Shown here in pieces: positions 40,145 to 48,574 of a stretch of DNA of 64,000 nt. This DNA is from Thermogemmatispora aurantia (GTDB lineage Bacteria > Chloroflexota > Ktedonobacteria > Ktedonobacterales > Ktedonobacteraceae): assembly GCF_008974285.1 (NCBI RefSeq), contig NZ_BKZV01000009.1:104483-168482 (forward strand), written 5' to 3'. Both the position numbers and the translations under genes were made by a program. The notes below the pieces were generated by a model. The model was not told the DNA's origin and did no database searches. It saw nothing but the letters and a program-made list of their open reading frames with translations. Within the stretch, counting starts at the first letter, position 1; each line of letters starts with the position of its first letter.

Positions 40145-40390
40145 CTAGGCGGGCAGCAGCATCATTACCACCGAGACCAGTGCGAAGAGCACCACAAAGA
40201 CCACCGTCAAATTAAAGATCAGGCGCTCCACGCCGCGGCGTGTCTTAAAGACCGAGCCGGCGCTGGTTCCGCCGAAGATGCTGCCCAGGCCGGCGCTACG
40301 CGCCTGTAGCAAGATAAAGAGAATCACAGCCACAGACAGAATAATCTGAATCACCCGGAGAGCCGGGGCCCAGGCTTGCAACGTATTCAA
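40145..40390 (-). CDS. secG: Protein translocase subunit SecG
   Basis: An 81-residue protein with two membrane helices, the usual SecG architecture: IQIILSVAVILFILLQA, then the conserved loop GLGSIFGGTSAGSVFKTRRG, then LIFNLTVVFVVLFALVSVVM. SecG assists SecYE-mediated preprotein export. The start codon is TTG at 40390 with AGGGTGG upstream. The FGGxSAxxVFxTRRG loop makes the identification firm despite the small size. Confidence 0.95.
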   Translation of the reverse strand: MNTLQAWAPALRVIQIILSVAVILFILLQARSAGLGSIFGGTSAGSVFKTRRGVERLIFNLTVVFVVLFALVSVVMMLLPA

Positions 40391-40584
40391 GGTCCACCCT
40401 CGCTTTCATCGCAGGCCATCCATTGGCCAAAACCTTCGAGGCGATTATATCACAGAAGCCTCGCGCCGTCGAGACGGGGGCCAGGAAGCAGAAGCGAGCC
40501 GGCTTCTCTCTCTATCAGGCCCCCAGGCCAGGCGAGATGAGAGCTGGCCTGGCCGCAGTGCACCGCCTGGTCCCTCCCTTATCC

Positions 40585-41157
40585 CTACCGGGCCGGGGCC
40601 AGACGGGCGGTCTTGGAAGTCGTGATCGGTGTCTGCCGCTGATGAGCCAGGCGATGGCACTCCGGGCACAGCACCACATAATTGGCCCGTCGGTAGCGAG
40701 CCAGCAGAGTTCGCAGCGGGCGACGGGCATGCAGTTCCAGCCTGGTCGTCTCGCGAGCGCAGCGTGGGCAGCGTCCGGCGGCCTCCTGCTGGAGCTGTCC
40801 CTGAATGTGGCGCACCAGCTGATTATTGCAGGCATCCAGGCCCACATGGAAGAGCATACCGGCCAGCACCAGCCACAGCCAGCGCTGGCGAGTGAGGGCT
40901 GCCAGCGCCGCCAGGGCGGTCAACGTCCACGGTTGGTGCAGTGGTTTCGGCAGAGGGCCACGCTGGCGCTGAGGAGTGCGCAGATAGCGCAGTGCTTCGC
41001 GCGGACTCAGGCGCCGGCGAGCTGCCACAAACTCCAGATAGTGGTCGACATCGATCAGAATACTGGCCGCATAGGGCAGCCAGATCTCCTCTTTCAGCCA
41101 CGGCAGAGCCACCAGGGCCGCCGCCGTTGAAAAGGCTACATGTTCCTCCAGGCGCAT
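40585..41157 (-). CDS. Membrane protein with C-terminal HNH-like zinc motif
   Basis: A 190-residue protein. The first 120 residues have hydrophobic segments and polar motifs (HVAFSTAAALVALPWL, SILIDVDHYLEF, WLVLAGMLFHVGLDACNN) that recall the YdjM/DUF457 membrane metal-dependent hydrolases. The C-terminal 65 residues contain CPRC, LELHARRPL, NYVVLCPECHRLAH, matching the C-x2-C, H, N, C-x2-C-H pattern of an HNH-type beta-beta-alpha metal finger. The central His is single (LELHA) rather than the common HH. The combination is unusual and the function is unknown; the finger may be structural. The Shine-Dalgarno match is weak. Confidence 0.75.
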   Translation of the reverse strand: MRLEEHVAFSTAAALVALPWLKEEIWLPYAASILIDVDHYLEFVAARRRLSPREALRYLRTPQRQRGPLPKPLHQPWTLTALAALAALTRQRWLWLVLAGMLFHVGLDACNNQLVRHIQGQLQQEAAGRCPRCARETTRLELHARRPLRTLLARYRRANYVVLCPECHRLAHQRQTPITTSKTARLAPAR

Positions 41158-41503
41158 AAGATCATCTCATCCATACTTCGCACGAGCCATAGCGCAGACC
41201 TCTGCCTGTCCGTAGCCGCCTTTGGGGCCGCCGCCCAGGTCTTGCGCCATATGGCCATACTGGGCTGCAAGCTTACGTTACGAGCAGGTTTGCAGAGCAG
41301 CAGCTGAGCGGAAGGAAGAAGCGTGCTTATCGCAGCAGTATAAACCGCGGGCGCAGGCCCCGTCAAGCAAGCCGGCCCTGAAGCGCCAGGCTTCAGCTGC
41401 AGGAGTGCGGCGAGTGCCGCGGAGGAATGAGCGAGCAGGCCGGCGCAGGCCGGCGCAGGCCCGAGCGGACTAAGCAAAAAAGCCTGGTTGGTAAGAGGCT
41501 CCC
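41158..41503. other. Divergent intergenic region upstream of the MBL gene
   Basis: About 350 bp without a gene. It holds a short direct repeat (GCCGGCGCAG copies near 41434-41460). A minus-strand hairpin AGCCT/AGGCT (41500-41496 with 41485-41481) is followed by six T residues (41481-41476) and may be an attenuator. Confidence 0.4.
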
Positions 41504-41532
41504 TTGTAGAAGACCTATCCCTGTGGTACAAT
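41504..41532 (+). promoter_or_regulatory. Sigma70-type promoter of the MBL-fold gene
   Basis: TTGTAG at 41504-41509, 17-bp spacer, TACAAT at 41527-41532. It gives a leader of about 165 nt before the ATG at 41704. Confidence 0.65.
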
Positions 41533-41703
41533 GTAATCCGGGCGAGGACTGCAGTCCCCGCCCGAACTTATGTTTTCCATTTCGAACAGTCGACCAGTAA
41601 GGCAACACGAGGGGAGTCTGCCAGGCATGAGCGCGTGACTGACGGCTGCCCTCTTCTTGAATTTCGCGGGAGCGGACACCTCCGGGTGTCCTCACATTTT
41701 GCA

Positions 41704-42381
41704 ATGGAGATTTCCTGGCTCGGCCACTCCTGTTTTCAGTTGCGAGGAAAACAAGTCACGCTCATCACGGACCCGTTCGCTCCCCAGACGGAAGTCGCCC
41801 CGCAGCAGAAGGAGCCTCTGCGCCTGGGTAAGGTCAGCGCCTCGATTGTCACCATCAGTCACGAGCATCCCAATCACAACTACGTCCGCGCTGTGCAGGG
41901 GAATCCCCGTATTGTGCGCGGGCCGGGCGAGTACGAGATCAGCGACGTGCTGATCACTGGCGTTGCCTCCTATCATGACAATCAGCGGGGGCGCGAACGA
42001 GGACGCAATACCATCTATGTCATTCACATAGATGGCATCGTCGTCTGTCATCTTGGCGATCTGGGCCATACCCTGCAGGAAGAGCAGCTTGAGGAGGTCG
42101 CCGATGCTGACATCCTGCTGGTGCCCATTGGTGGCGAGCACACCCTCAACGCCTCGCAGGCGGCTGAAGTGATCAGCCAGGTGGTGCCGCGCATCGTCAT
42201 TCCCATGCACTACTATCCTCTGGCAGCCGACGGCTCGCAGTCGCTGCCTGACGCGCTAGTGACCTTTTGCCGCGAGATGGGCGTGGAGACGATCAATCCC
42301 CAGCCCAGGCTCGTGATCTCACAAAGCAACCTGCCAACAGAGACGCAGGTCGTGATCCTCTCCTGCCGCAGTCTGAGCTGA
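41704..42381 (+). CDS. MBL-fold metallo-hydrolase (UPF0173/UlaG-like)
   Basis: The start at 41704 (MEISWLGHSCFQLRGKQVTL) matches the usual N-terminus of UlaG-like metallo-beta-lactamase-fold proteins and gives 225 residues. The metal-binding motif reads SHEHPNHNYV, so the Asp of canonical HxHxDH is Asn. Other ligands appear in VVCHLGDLGH and IPMHYYP. The substrate is unknown; relatives include lactonases and nucleases. The Shine-Dalgarno match is poor, but a good promoter lies upstream. It is 290 bp before pyrG on the same strand. Confidence 0.87.
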   Translation: MEISWLGHSCFQLRGKQVTLITDPFAPQTEVAPQQKEPLRLGKVSASIVTISHEHPNHNYVRAVQGNPRIVRGPGEYEISDVLITGVASYHDNQRGRERGRNTIYVIHIDGIVVCHLGDLGHTLQEEQLEEVADADILLVPIGGEHTLNASQAAEVISQVVPRIVIPMHYYPLAADGSQSLPDALVTFCREMGVETINPQPRLVISQSNLPTETQVVILSCRSLS

Positions 42382-42674
42382 ACGGAAGCGCCTGCGTGAA
42401 GGCTGGCTCCCAGAGCCGCAGAGCGGCTCCTCTCCCTGGAGATGGCTCCTGGCCAGCGAACGAGCATGCTGGTTGAGGTGGCGGGCTGGCGAGCGTGGCG
42501 TCGGGTATTCTCTGATCTGGCCAGGCAGTGCAGTGCTTCGTTGAAAGCGCGCGCCGCGCGTCGACAGCAGTGCGTGCTGGCGCCAGGCGGCCTGTGAGTA
42601 AGTGACTGACTGACTGAGCGAATGAAGACGGTCTCATACGCGATGGTGAAGGCTCCACACGAGGAGGAGTTCTT

Positions 42675-44384
42675 ATGTCAAAATTTATCTTTGTGACCGG
42701 CGGTGTGGCATCGTCTGTGGGCAAGGGTATTAGCGTTGCCTCCATCGGGCGTCTGCTTAAGAATCGGGGCATCTCCGTCTCCATCATGAAGCTCGACCCC
42801 TACATCAACGTTGACCCCGGCACCATGTCCCCCTATCAGCATGGCGAGGTCTTTGTCACAGACGATGGAGCAGAGACCGACCTCGATCTGGGCCACTATG
42901 AACGCTTTACCGATGAACCAGCTTACCAGGCCAACAACGTCACCACCGGCCAGGTCTACGCCACCGTCATCAGCAAGGAGCGGCGTGGCGAGTACCTGGG
43001 GGGCACGATTCAGGTGATTCCCCATATTACCAATGAGATCAAAGAGCGCATCCATAATGTAGCGCGCCGCTCGGACGCCGATGTCGTCATTGTCGAGGTG
43101 GGTGGCACGGTCGGCGATATCGAGGGCGAGCCATTTTTGGAGGCCATCCGCCAGATGCGCAAGGATGTGGGGCGAGCCAATGTGCTCTACCTGCACGTGA
43201 CCCTGCTGCCCTATCTGGGCGCGACTCGTGAGCTGAAGACCAAACCTACGCAGCACAGCGTCAAGGAGCTGCTGCGCGTCGGAATTCAGCCCGATGTCAT
43301 TCTCTGCCGTTCGGACTATCCCGTCAGCGAGGAGCTGCGCGAGAAAATTGCCCTCTTCTGCAACGTCGAAACCCGCGCCGTTGTCCCCCTGTTAACGGTC
43401 GAGACCATCTATGAGATCCCCTTGATCCTGGAAGAGGCTGGCCTCGGCGACTACCTGGTGCAGGCCCTCTCGCTGCCTGCCCATCCGCCACGGATGGAGG
43501 AGTGGCGCGCCCTGGTGGAGAAGATCAAGAAGCCGCGCCCGGCTCTCACCGTCGGCCTGGTAGGCAAGTACGTCGAGCTGCACGATGCCTATCTCTCGGT
43601 GGCCGAGGCGCTGCGTCATGCCGGCTGGTACCATGACGTCGATGTCCAGATCAAGTGGATCAATTCGGAGGCCTTGGAAAAGATGGGCGAGGCCTATACC
43701 GAGGCCCTCGAAGATGTTCACGGCATCATCGTGCCCGGCGGCTTCGGCCCCCGCGGGGTCGAGGGCAAGATCAAGGCCGCCGGCTATGCGCGCCGTACTC
43801 ATACACCCTACCTGGGCCTCTGTCTGGGCATGCAGGTCAGCGTCATCGAATTCGCGCGCAACGTCCTCGGCCTCGAAGGCGCCAACAGCTCGGAGTTCGA
43901 TCCGCATTCCCCCCATCCCGTCATCGACCTGATGCCGACCCAGCGCCATATCTCGGAAAAAGGCGGCACCATGCGCCTGGGCAACTGGGTCTGTTGCCTG
44001 ATCCCCGGCACACGCGCCTACCAGGCTTACGGTGAGGCCATTGTCTTCGAGCGCCATCGCCACCGCTACGAGTTCAACAATGAGTACCGCAAGCGCATGG
44101 AAGCTCACGGCCTGGTCATCAGCGGTCGCTCCGCCGACAATAGCCTGGTCGAAATCATCGAACTGGCCGATCATCCCTGGTTTGTCGCTTCACAGTTCCA
44201 CCCAGAGTTTAAGAGCCGCCCGAACCGCCCCCATCCGCTCTTCCGCGACTTCATCGCCGCCTGCAAGCGGCACGCTGGCATGAGCGCGAGCAGCGCGGAG
44301 CCAGGCGAGAGCGTGGCCCGCGTCGGCATCACGCGCACCCCCGAGGGCGTCGCTTCGGATTCGCGACTCGAAATGTCGAAATAA
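42675..44384 (+). CDS. pyrG: CTP synthase
   Basis: A 569-residue CTP synthase that aminates UTP using glutamine-derived ammonia. The synthase domain begins FIFVTGGVASSVGKGI with its P-loop; YINVDPGTMSPYQHGEVFV and DLDLGHYERF follow. The glutaminase domain carries the nucleophile in GLCLGMQ and the catalytic HPEF near residue 510. GAGGAGGAG precedes the ATG. The C-terminal tail extends about 25 residues beyond the usual end. The next gene begins 7 bp after the stop. Confidence 0.98.
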   Translation: MSKFIFVTGGVASSVGKGISVASIGRLLKNRGISVSIMKLDPYINVDPGTMSPYQHGEVFVTDDGAETDLDLGHYERFTDEPAYQANNVTTGQVYATVISKERRGEYLGGTIQVIPHITNEIKERIHNVARRSDADVVIVEVGGTVGDIEGEPFLEAIRQMRKDVGRANVLYLHVTLLPYLGATRELKTKPTQHSVKELLRVGIQPDVILCRSDYPVSEELREKIALFCNVETRAVVPLLTVETIYEIPLILEEAGLGDYLVQALSLPAHPPRMEEWRALVEKIKKPRPALTVGLVGKYVELHDAYLSVAEALRHAGWYHDVDVQIKWINSEALEKMGEAYTEALEDVHGIIVPGGFGPRGVEGKIKAAGYARRTHTPYLGLCLGMQVSVIEFARNVLGLEGANSSEFDPHSPHPVIDLMPTQRHISEKGGTMRLGNWVCCLIPGTRAYQAYGEAIVFERHRHRYEFNNEYRKRMEAHGLVISGRSADNSLVEIIELADHPWFVASQFHPEFKSRPNRPHPLFRDFIAACKRHAGMSASSAEPGESVARVGITRTPEGVASDSRLEMSK

Positions 44385-44391
44385 AGGCAAG

Positions 44392-45720
44392 ATGTTATAT
44401 TTGAGTCATCTACTCGGGGCACCTGTAGAGGACGCGCAAGGTACGCGCGTTGGAAAACTCACCGATGTGCTGGTGGCTCCCGCGCAGGCGCGCGAAGAGC
44501 CAGGTGGCCCCACCTATGCCAGTGCTCTGCTGGTAGAAGGTCAGGATGGGCACCTCTGGCGTGTCACGCCGCTGGCGGTCCAGGTACGTGATCACACGCT
44601 GGTCCTACGCATGGCCCTGCCCGAGCTACCGCCGCCTGCGGCGGTCGAGAACGAGATCAGCCTGGCGCACGAGGTGCTCGACAAGCAGGCGGTTGATCTG
44701 GAGCAGCGGCGCCCGGTGCGCGTCAACGATGTCTGTTTAGAGCCGGACTGGCGCGTTGTGGGGATCGATACCAGTACCTGGGGGTTGCTGCGGCGCCTGA
44801 TGCCTGCCTGGCTGTTAGGAGCCAGGGGGCGCGAGGCGCCGGGCAGCCTCATTCCCTGGGAACGGCTGGAGCTGCTGCGCGAGGGGGAGCCGACCCCAGA
44901 GGAGGGCCTGGAAGGGAAAGGAAGGGGGGGAGCAGGCAGGCCGGAAGGGCAAGGGCATGAGGAGCTGAGGCGCCCGCCGAGCGGTCCCCTGGCCGAGCTG
45001 CGCCCCGCCGACATCGCCGATATCATTCACCAGCTCACGCCAGCCCAGGGTGCGCGCTTGCTGGAGGGCCTCGACGACGAAACCGCCGCTGACATTCTCC
45101 AGGAGGTAGACACCGAACGTCAAACCTATATCCTGGAGAAGCTCAGTGCCGCGCGGGCCGCCGCCATCCTGCGCGCCATGGAGCCGGACGAAGTCGCCGA
45201 TCTCCTGGCTCGCTTGCCAGAAGAGCGGGCCCAGGAGCTATTGCGCCTGCTGACGCCCGAGGAATCGGAGGACGTCCGTGAGCTGCTAGAGTACGCCGAA
45301 AACTCTGCCGGCGGCCTGATGACCACCGACTACCTGGCCCTGAGCGGCAGCCGCAGCAGCGCCGAGGCCCTGGAAGCCCTGCGTCGTCATATTCTGGACC
45401 AGGGCGGCCACGCCGTCTATATCTACGTCGTCGATGACGAGGAGCGCGATGAGCCGCACCTGCTCGGCGTCGTCTCGATCTGGAATCTGCTGGTGGCCTC
45501 GCCGGAGCAGACGCTGCAAGAGCTAATGCATCGCGACCTGGTCACGGTGCGGCCCGAAGCTGATGCGCTCAACGTAGCCGAGATTATCGCCAAATACAAT
45601 CTCTTCGCCGTCCCGGTGGTCAACGACGAGGGTGCTCTCCAGGGAATTGTCACCATTGACGATGCTATCGACGTCCTGCTGCCGCCAGAGCGGCGCCGAC
45701 GACCAGTGCGCCGCTATTAA
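44392..45720 (+). CDS. PRC-barrel, MgtE-N and CBS-pair protein without a channel
   Basis: A 442-residue soluble protein. The N-terminus (MLYLSHLLGAPVEDAQGTRV) and a second stretch with WRVVGIDTSTWGLL look like PRC-barrel units. The middle is an MgtE intracellular N-domain: LRPADIADIIHQLTPAQGAR, MEPDEVADLLARLPEERAQE and ENSAGGLMTTDYLAL. A CBS pair follows to the end (VVSIWNLLVASPEQTLQELM, RDLVTVRPEADALNVAEIIA, GIVTIDDAIDVL). The MgtE membrane domain is absent. In other bacteria similar proteins neighbour divalent-metal transporters, so a Mg or nucleotide sensor is a plausible inference. It is probably cotranscribed with pyrG. Confidence 0.9.
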   Translation: MLYLSHLLGAPVEDAQGTRVGKLTDVLVAPAQAREEPGGPTYASALLVEGQDGHLWRVTPLAVQVRDHTLVLRMALPELPPPAAVENEISLAHEVLDKQAVDLEQRRPVRVNDVCLEPDWRVVGIDTSTWGLLRRLMPAWLLGARGREAPGSLIPWERLELLREGEPTPEEGLEGKGRGGAGRPEGQGHEELRRPPSGPLAELRPADIADIIHQLTPAQGARLLEGLDDETAADILQEVDTERQTYILEKLSAARAAAILRAMEPDEVADLLARLPEERAQELLRLLTPEESEDVRELLEYAENSAGGLMTTDYLALSGSRSSAEALEALRRHILDQGGHAVYIYVVDDEERDEPHLLGVVSIWNLLVASPEQTLQELMHRDLVTVRPEADALNVAEIIAKYNLFAVPVVNDEGALQGIVTIDDAIDVLLPPERRRRPVRRY

Positions 45721-45750
45721 TTGAACCTCGATTGAGCTGAGCCGCCTTGT

Positions 45751-45774
45751 TGAGGAAGGAAGGAAGGAAGGAAG
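45751..45774. repeat. GGAA tetranucleotide microsatellite
   Basis: Five to six consecutive GGAA/AAGG units lie just after the CBS-protein gene, in the gap before a convergent gene. Confidence 0.8.
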
Positions 45775-45942
45775 GAGTACAGGAGGAACGAGGGTCAGGG
45801 AGTGCAGCGGCAGATAAGCCAGCTCTCCAGATGGAAGAGAGGGGAAAGAAGCCTCCACTGATTGGAAGGCGGAACGAACGAAAAAGAGGAAACCAACCCC
45901 GAGCGATCCTGGCCGCGAGGGCAGATGAGATGGAGCAGGCGA

Positions 45943-45979
45943 TCTGCTCTCCCCCTTGCCTAGTCGGGAAGAGAGCAGA
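45943..45979. terminator. Hairpin at the 3' end of the 45960-46703 gene
   Basis: TCTGCTCTC (45943-45951) pairs with GAGAGCAGA (45971-45979) and overlaps the stop codon of the minus-strand gene. There is no T run, so this is a weak terminator candidate. Confidence 0.35.
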
Positions 45980-46703
45980 CCGCGCTTAAGGCTTCAAGCA
46001 CATGAACAATGTCCTGGCAGACATCTACCATGACCCGAGGCAGCCATTCTTCGGGATGCGGATCATCGGCCACAATCTCCGCCTCGCCTTCTTCCTCCTC
46101 CTCGTAACTGTAGCGATGACTCCAGTCTGGACTGAGTGTCTGACCCCCGCTGTACTGGTAAGGAGAACTCTCGTGCAGGCCACGCAGACCCTCTGGGTGC
46201 CAGATCGGGAGTTCCACGCGCTGCTGGAGCGTCAGTGACTCCGGGGCGAGACGATGGTCCTGGAGAGTCAGCGTGACGCCGGGCCGGGTCTCGATCGTGC
46301 GGCTGCTGTGCTCACTGGCGCGCAGCCTGAGCATCTGGGTCAGAGAGAGGAGCGACTCTTCCGAGAAGGTGGTGCCTTTGAGGGAGAGTGAGTAGGAGAG
46401 GTCCAGCACCAGCGCAGGAATCTCGCGCGTGCGCAGGTGCGGACAATCGGCATGAGGCTCGTGGAAGAAATCGCAGACTCCCCTGGGCCCTTCGAGGGAA
46501 AGCGCGGTATCCAGACTACCCCAGCTAAAGGAGACGGTGCAGATGCTGGAGTTTTCGACCTGCTCGCAGCTTCCGATGTGACAGGTGCAGGCAAATTCAC
46601 GTTCCATGGTGCGGGAGTTGATCCAGTATTCGGGATGTGCCGTAAGCCCGACCTCCGCAGCCGCCTTCAGGAAGAAACCGGTCACATCTTCAAAGGTTAG
46701 CAT
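45960..46703 (-). CDS. Hypothetical protein, Cys/His-containing
   Basis: The start at 46703 (MLTFEDVTGFFLKAAAEVGL) has AAGGAGCG upstream and gives 247 residues. A hydrophobic/aromatic N-terminal domain contains FACTCHIGSCEQ and DFFHEPHADCPHL, which could bind a metal or a disulfide. A beta-rich middle follows (VTLTLQDHRLAPESLTLQQR) and an acidic C-terminal part (YEEEEEGEAEIVADD) before a final helix. I do not recognise a family. It is convergent with the pyrG-CBS pair and lies upstream of nothing obvious; prs is separate behind it. Confidence 0.75.
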   Translation of the reverse strand: MLTFEDVTGFFLKAAAEVGLTAHPEYWINSRTMEREFACTCHIGSCEQVENSSICTVSFSWGSLDTALSLEGPRGVCDFFHEPHADCPHLRTREIPALVLDLSYSLSLKGTTFSEESLLSLTQMLRLRASEHSSRTIETRPGVTLTLQDHRLAPESLTLQQRVELPIWHPEGLRGLHESSPYQYSGGQTLSPDWSHRYSYEEEEEGEAEIVADDPHPEEWLPRVMVDVCQDIVHVLEALSAVCSLPD

Positions 46704-46802
46704 GAAACGCTCCTTGCTGCCCCTGGTTGGGGCAAGTATGCCCGTGGCACCCATGATAAGATGCCTCTATATTATGAGCGTTCCCGATAGGATGTGTCAA
46801 TA

Positions 46803-47822
46803 TTAGACAGGATAGCTCTCACGCCAGTCGCGGAAGAGGGCACTGATCGAGCGTCCCTCGTGCAGGCGCTCGATTGTTTCCGCCAGCAGGGAGGCGACGG
46901 AGATCACCACGACCTTGCCGCCGAGGGTCTTGTTGCCCAGGGGGATCGTATCGGTAGTGACCACGCGCGTGATCTCTGGCATGCAGAGCCGCTCCTCCGC
47001 CGGCGGGGTCAGGACGGCATGGGTCGCCACCACAGTGATGTCCGGTTTGGCTCCGGCCTCCAGCAGGGCCTGGGTGCAGGTGACGATGGTCCCCCCAGTC
47101 GAGATGATGTCGTCCACAATGATGGGTCGCTTGTTGGCCACCTCGCCGACGATGGCGCGCACTTCAACGTCCTGGGCATGGTTTCCTCCGCGTCGCTTGT
47201 GCATCACGACTAGCGGAATATTGAGCATGTTGGCGTAGACGTCGGCCACCTTCACCCGCCCAGTGTCCGGCGTCACGACCACGGCATCGCTCAGGTCCAT
47301 GTGCTGGCGCAGGTACTCGCCCAGCAGCGGAATGGCCGTGAGATGGTCCATGCCAATGTCAAAGAAGCCCTGGATGGCTGGCGAGTGCAGGTCAACAGAT
47401 ACAACGCGATCGGCCCCGGCGGTCGATAGCAGGTTGGCCACAAGCTTGGCGGTAATCGGCTCGCGCCCCGTGGTTTTCTTCTCCTGACGGGCGTAGCCAT
47501 AGTAGGGGATGATCGCCGTGACGCGCGCCGCCGAGGCGCGGCGGAAGGCGTCAATCATCACGAGCAGTTCCATCAGGTGCTCGTTGACTGGGTAGCAGGT
47601 CGATTGCACGATATAGATGTCCCTGCCGCGGACGCTCTCCTGGATCTGCACATGACATTCGCCATCGGCAAAGCGGTGCAGCTCCCGCCGCCCCAGGGGG
47701 CGCCCCAGACAGCTTGCCACCGCTTGCGCCAGCTCCGGGGTCGCTGAGCCGCTGTAGATGTCCACATCAATCGGCGGGCCGCTCCGATTCGGCCTTCTCG
47801 CTGCCGCTGCGCTCTCTGTCAT
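46803..47822 (-). CDS. prs: Ribose-phosphate pyrophosphokinase
   Basis: From ATG at 47822 (GGGGGG upstream) the product has 339 residues. It makes PRPP from ribose 5-phosphate and ATP for nucleotide, His and Trp synthesis. Class I motifs are FADGECHVQIQESVRGRDIY, YYGYARQEKKTTGREPITAK, DLHSPAIQGFFDIGMDHL and the PRPP loop IIVDDIISTGGTIV. The metal-binding flexible-loop segment reads TPDTGRVKVADVYANML, slightly divergent from the common GGVxRAR form. The N-terminal 18 residues are an extra polar tail. Confidence 0.96.
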   Translation of the reverse strand: MTESAAAARRPNRSGPPIDVDIYSGSATPELAQAVASCLGRPLGRRELHRFADGECHVQIQESVRGRDIYIVQSTCYPVNEHLMELLVMIDAFRRASAARVTAIIPYYGYARQEKKTTGREPITAKLVANLLSTAGADRVVSVDLHSPAIQGFFDIGMDHLTAIPLLGEYLRQHMDLSDAVVVTPDTGRVKVADVYANMLNIPLVVMHKRRGGNHAQDVEVRAIVGEVANKRPIIVDDIISTGGTIVTCTQALLEAGAKPDITVVATHAVLTPPAEERLCMPEITRVVTTDTIPLGNKTLGGKVVVISVASLLAETIERLHEGRSISALFRDWRESYPV

Positions 47823-48574
47823 GAATGGTTTCCCCCCTCTTAGAAGCCACAGAACCACTGTGGCTGGCAATCCCCGCAGTGGTTACCCCTCTATTGTAGC
47901 ATGTCTCGATAGCTATCAGCCAGCCTTCTTTTTCCTCCCGAATTGCAGAGATCGTGGACTATTCTTGCCAGACCAGCAAGCTGATGATCTTGCGATAAAT
48001 GCCTTGACAACATGGCCATCTGTCCATTATCTTTTTGCATGATTGCTGGTATCGATCAATAAGAATAGGTCAATGCCTGAGTATTGCAACTGGTAGATAG
48101 CTAAAAGGCTCTGCCAGATCTACATGATTGTCGCTTTGCGGCTGTTGTTCAGCTAAGAAAAGGAGCAGGCTCCAGGGAAGATGCTGCCATGAGCCTGCTC
48201 CTGAGACGGCCCGTTCGGCAAAGACCGGATGCCGGCTGGTAGAGCTGCAAAACCGAGCGGAGCGCAGCAGCATGAGCCTGAGCTGGCCTGGCTGGGGGAT
48301 GCCATTGTCTGCGGCTGTCTGCCTGTCTGTCTGCCTGTCCGCCTGGCTGGGGTGCCACCTTCCCAGGTTCTCGCTTTCATCTCAGACCCAGCTTTTGGGC
48401 CAGGGTAGACCATCCATGTGCCTGCTCGTCTGCTCGCTTGCCCTGCTGGACGCTGCATGGCAACAGTAGCCTGGGGCGTGGGTCATGCTCTGGTTTCGCT
48501 TCGTTTGGCTTCGCTTGTCCTGGATGCACTGGATGCACTTGGCCGTTTACTGCGACAGAGAAAGGAAGTTCTGC
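47823..48574. other. Divergent gap between prs and an MFS gene
   Basis: About 750 bp without a convincing gene. It must hold both gene promoters. It also contains the hairpin at 48161-48202, described separately. The stretch 48300-48350 is rich in CTGTCTGC repeats. Confidence 0.4.
48161..48202 (-). terminator. Orphan terminator-like hairpin
   Basis: Arms of 11 bp (48161-48171 and 48192-48202) are perfectly complementary. On the minus strand the stem is followed by TTTTCTT, as in an intrinsic terminator. No protein gene ends here, so it may close a small RNA. Confidence 0.5.
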
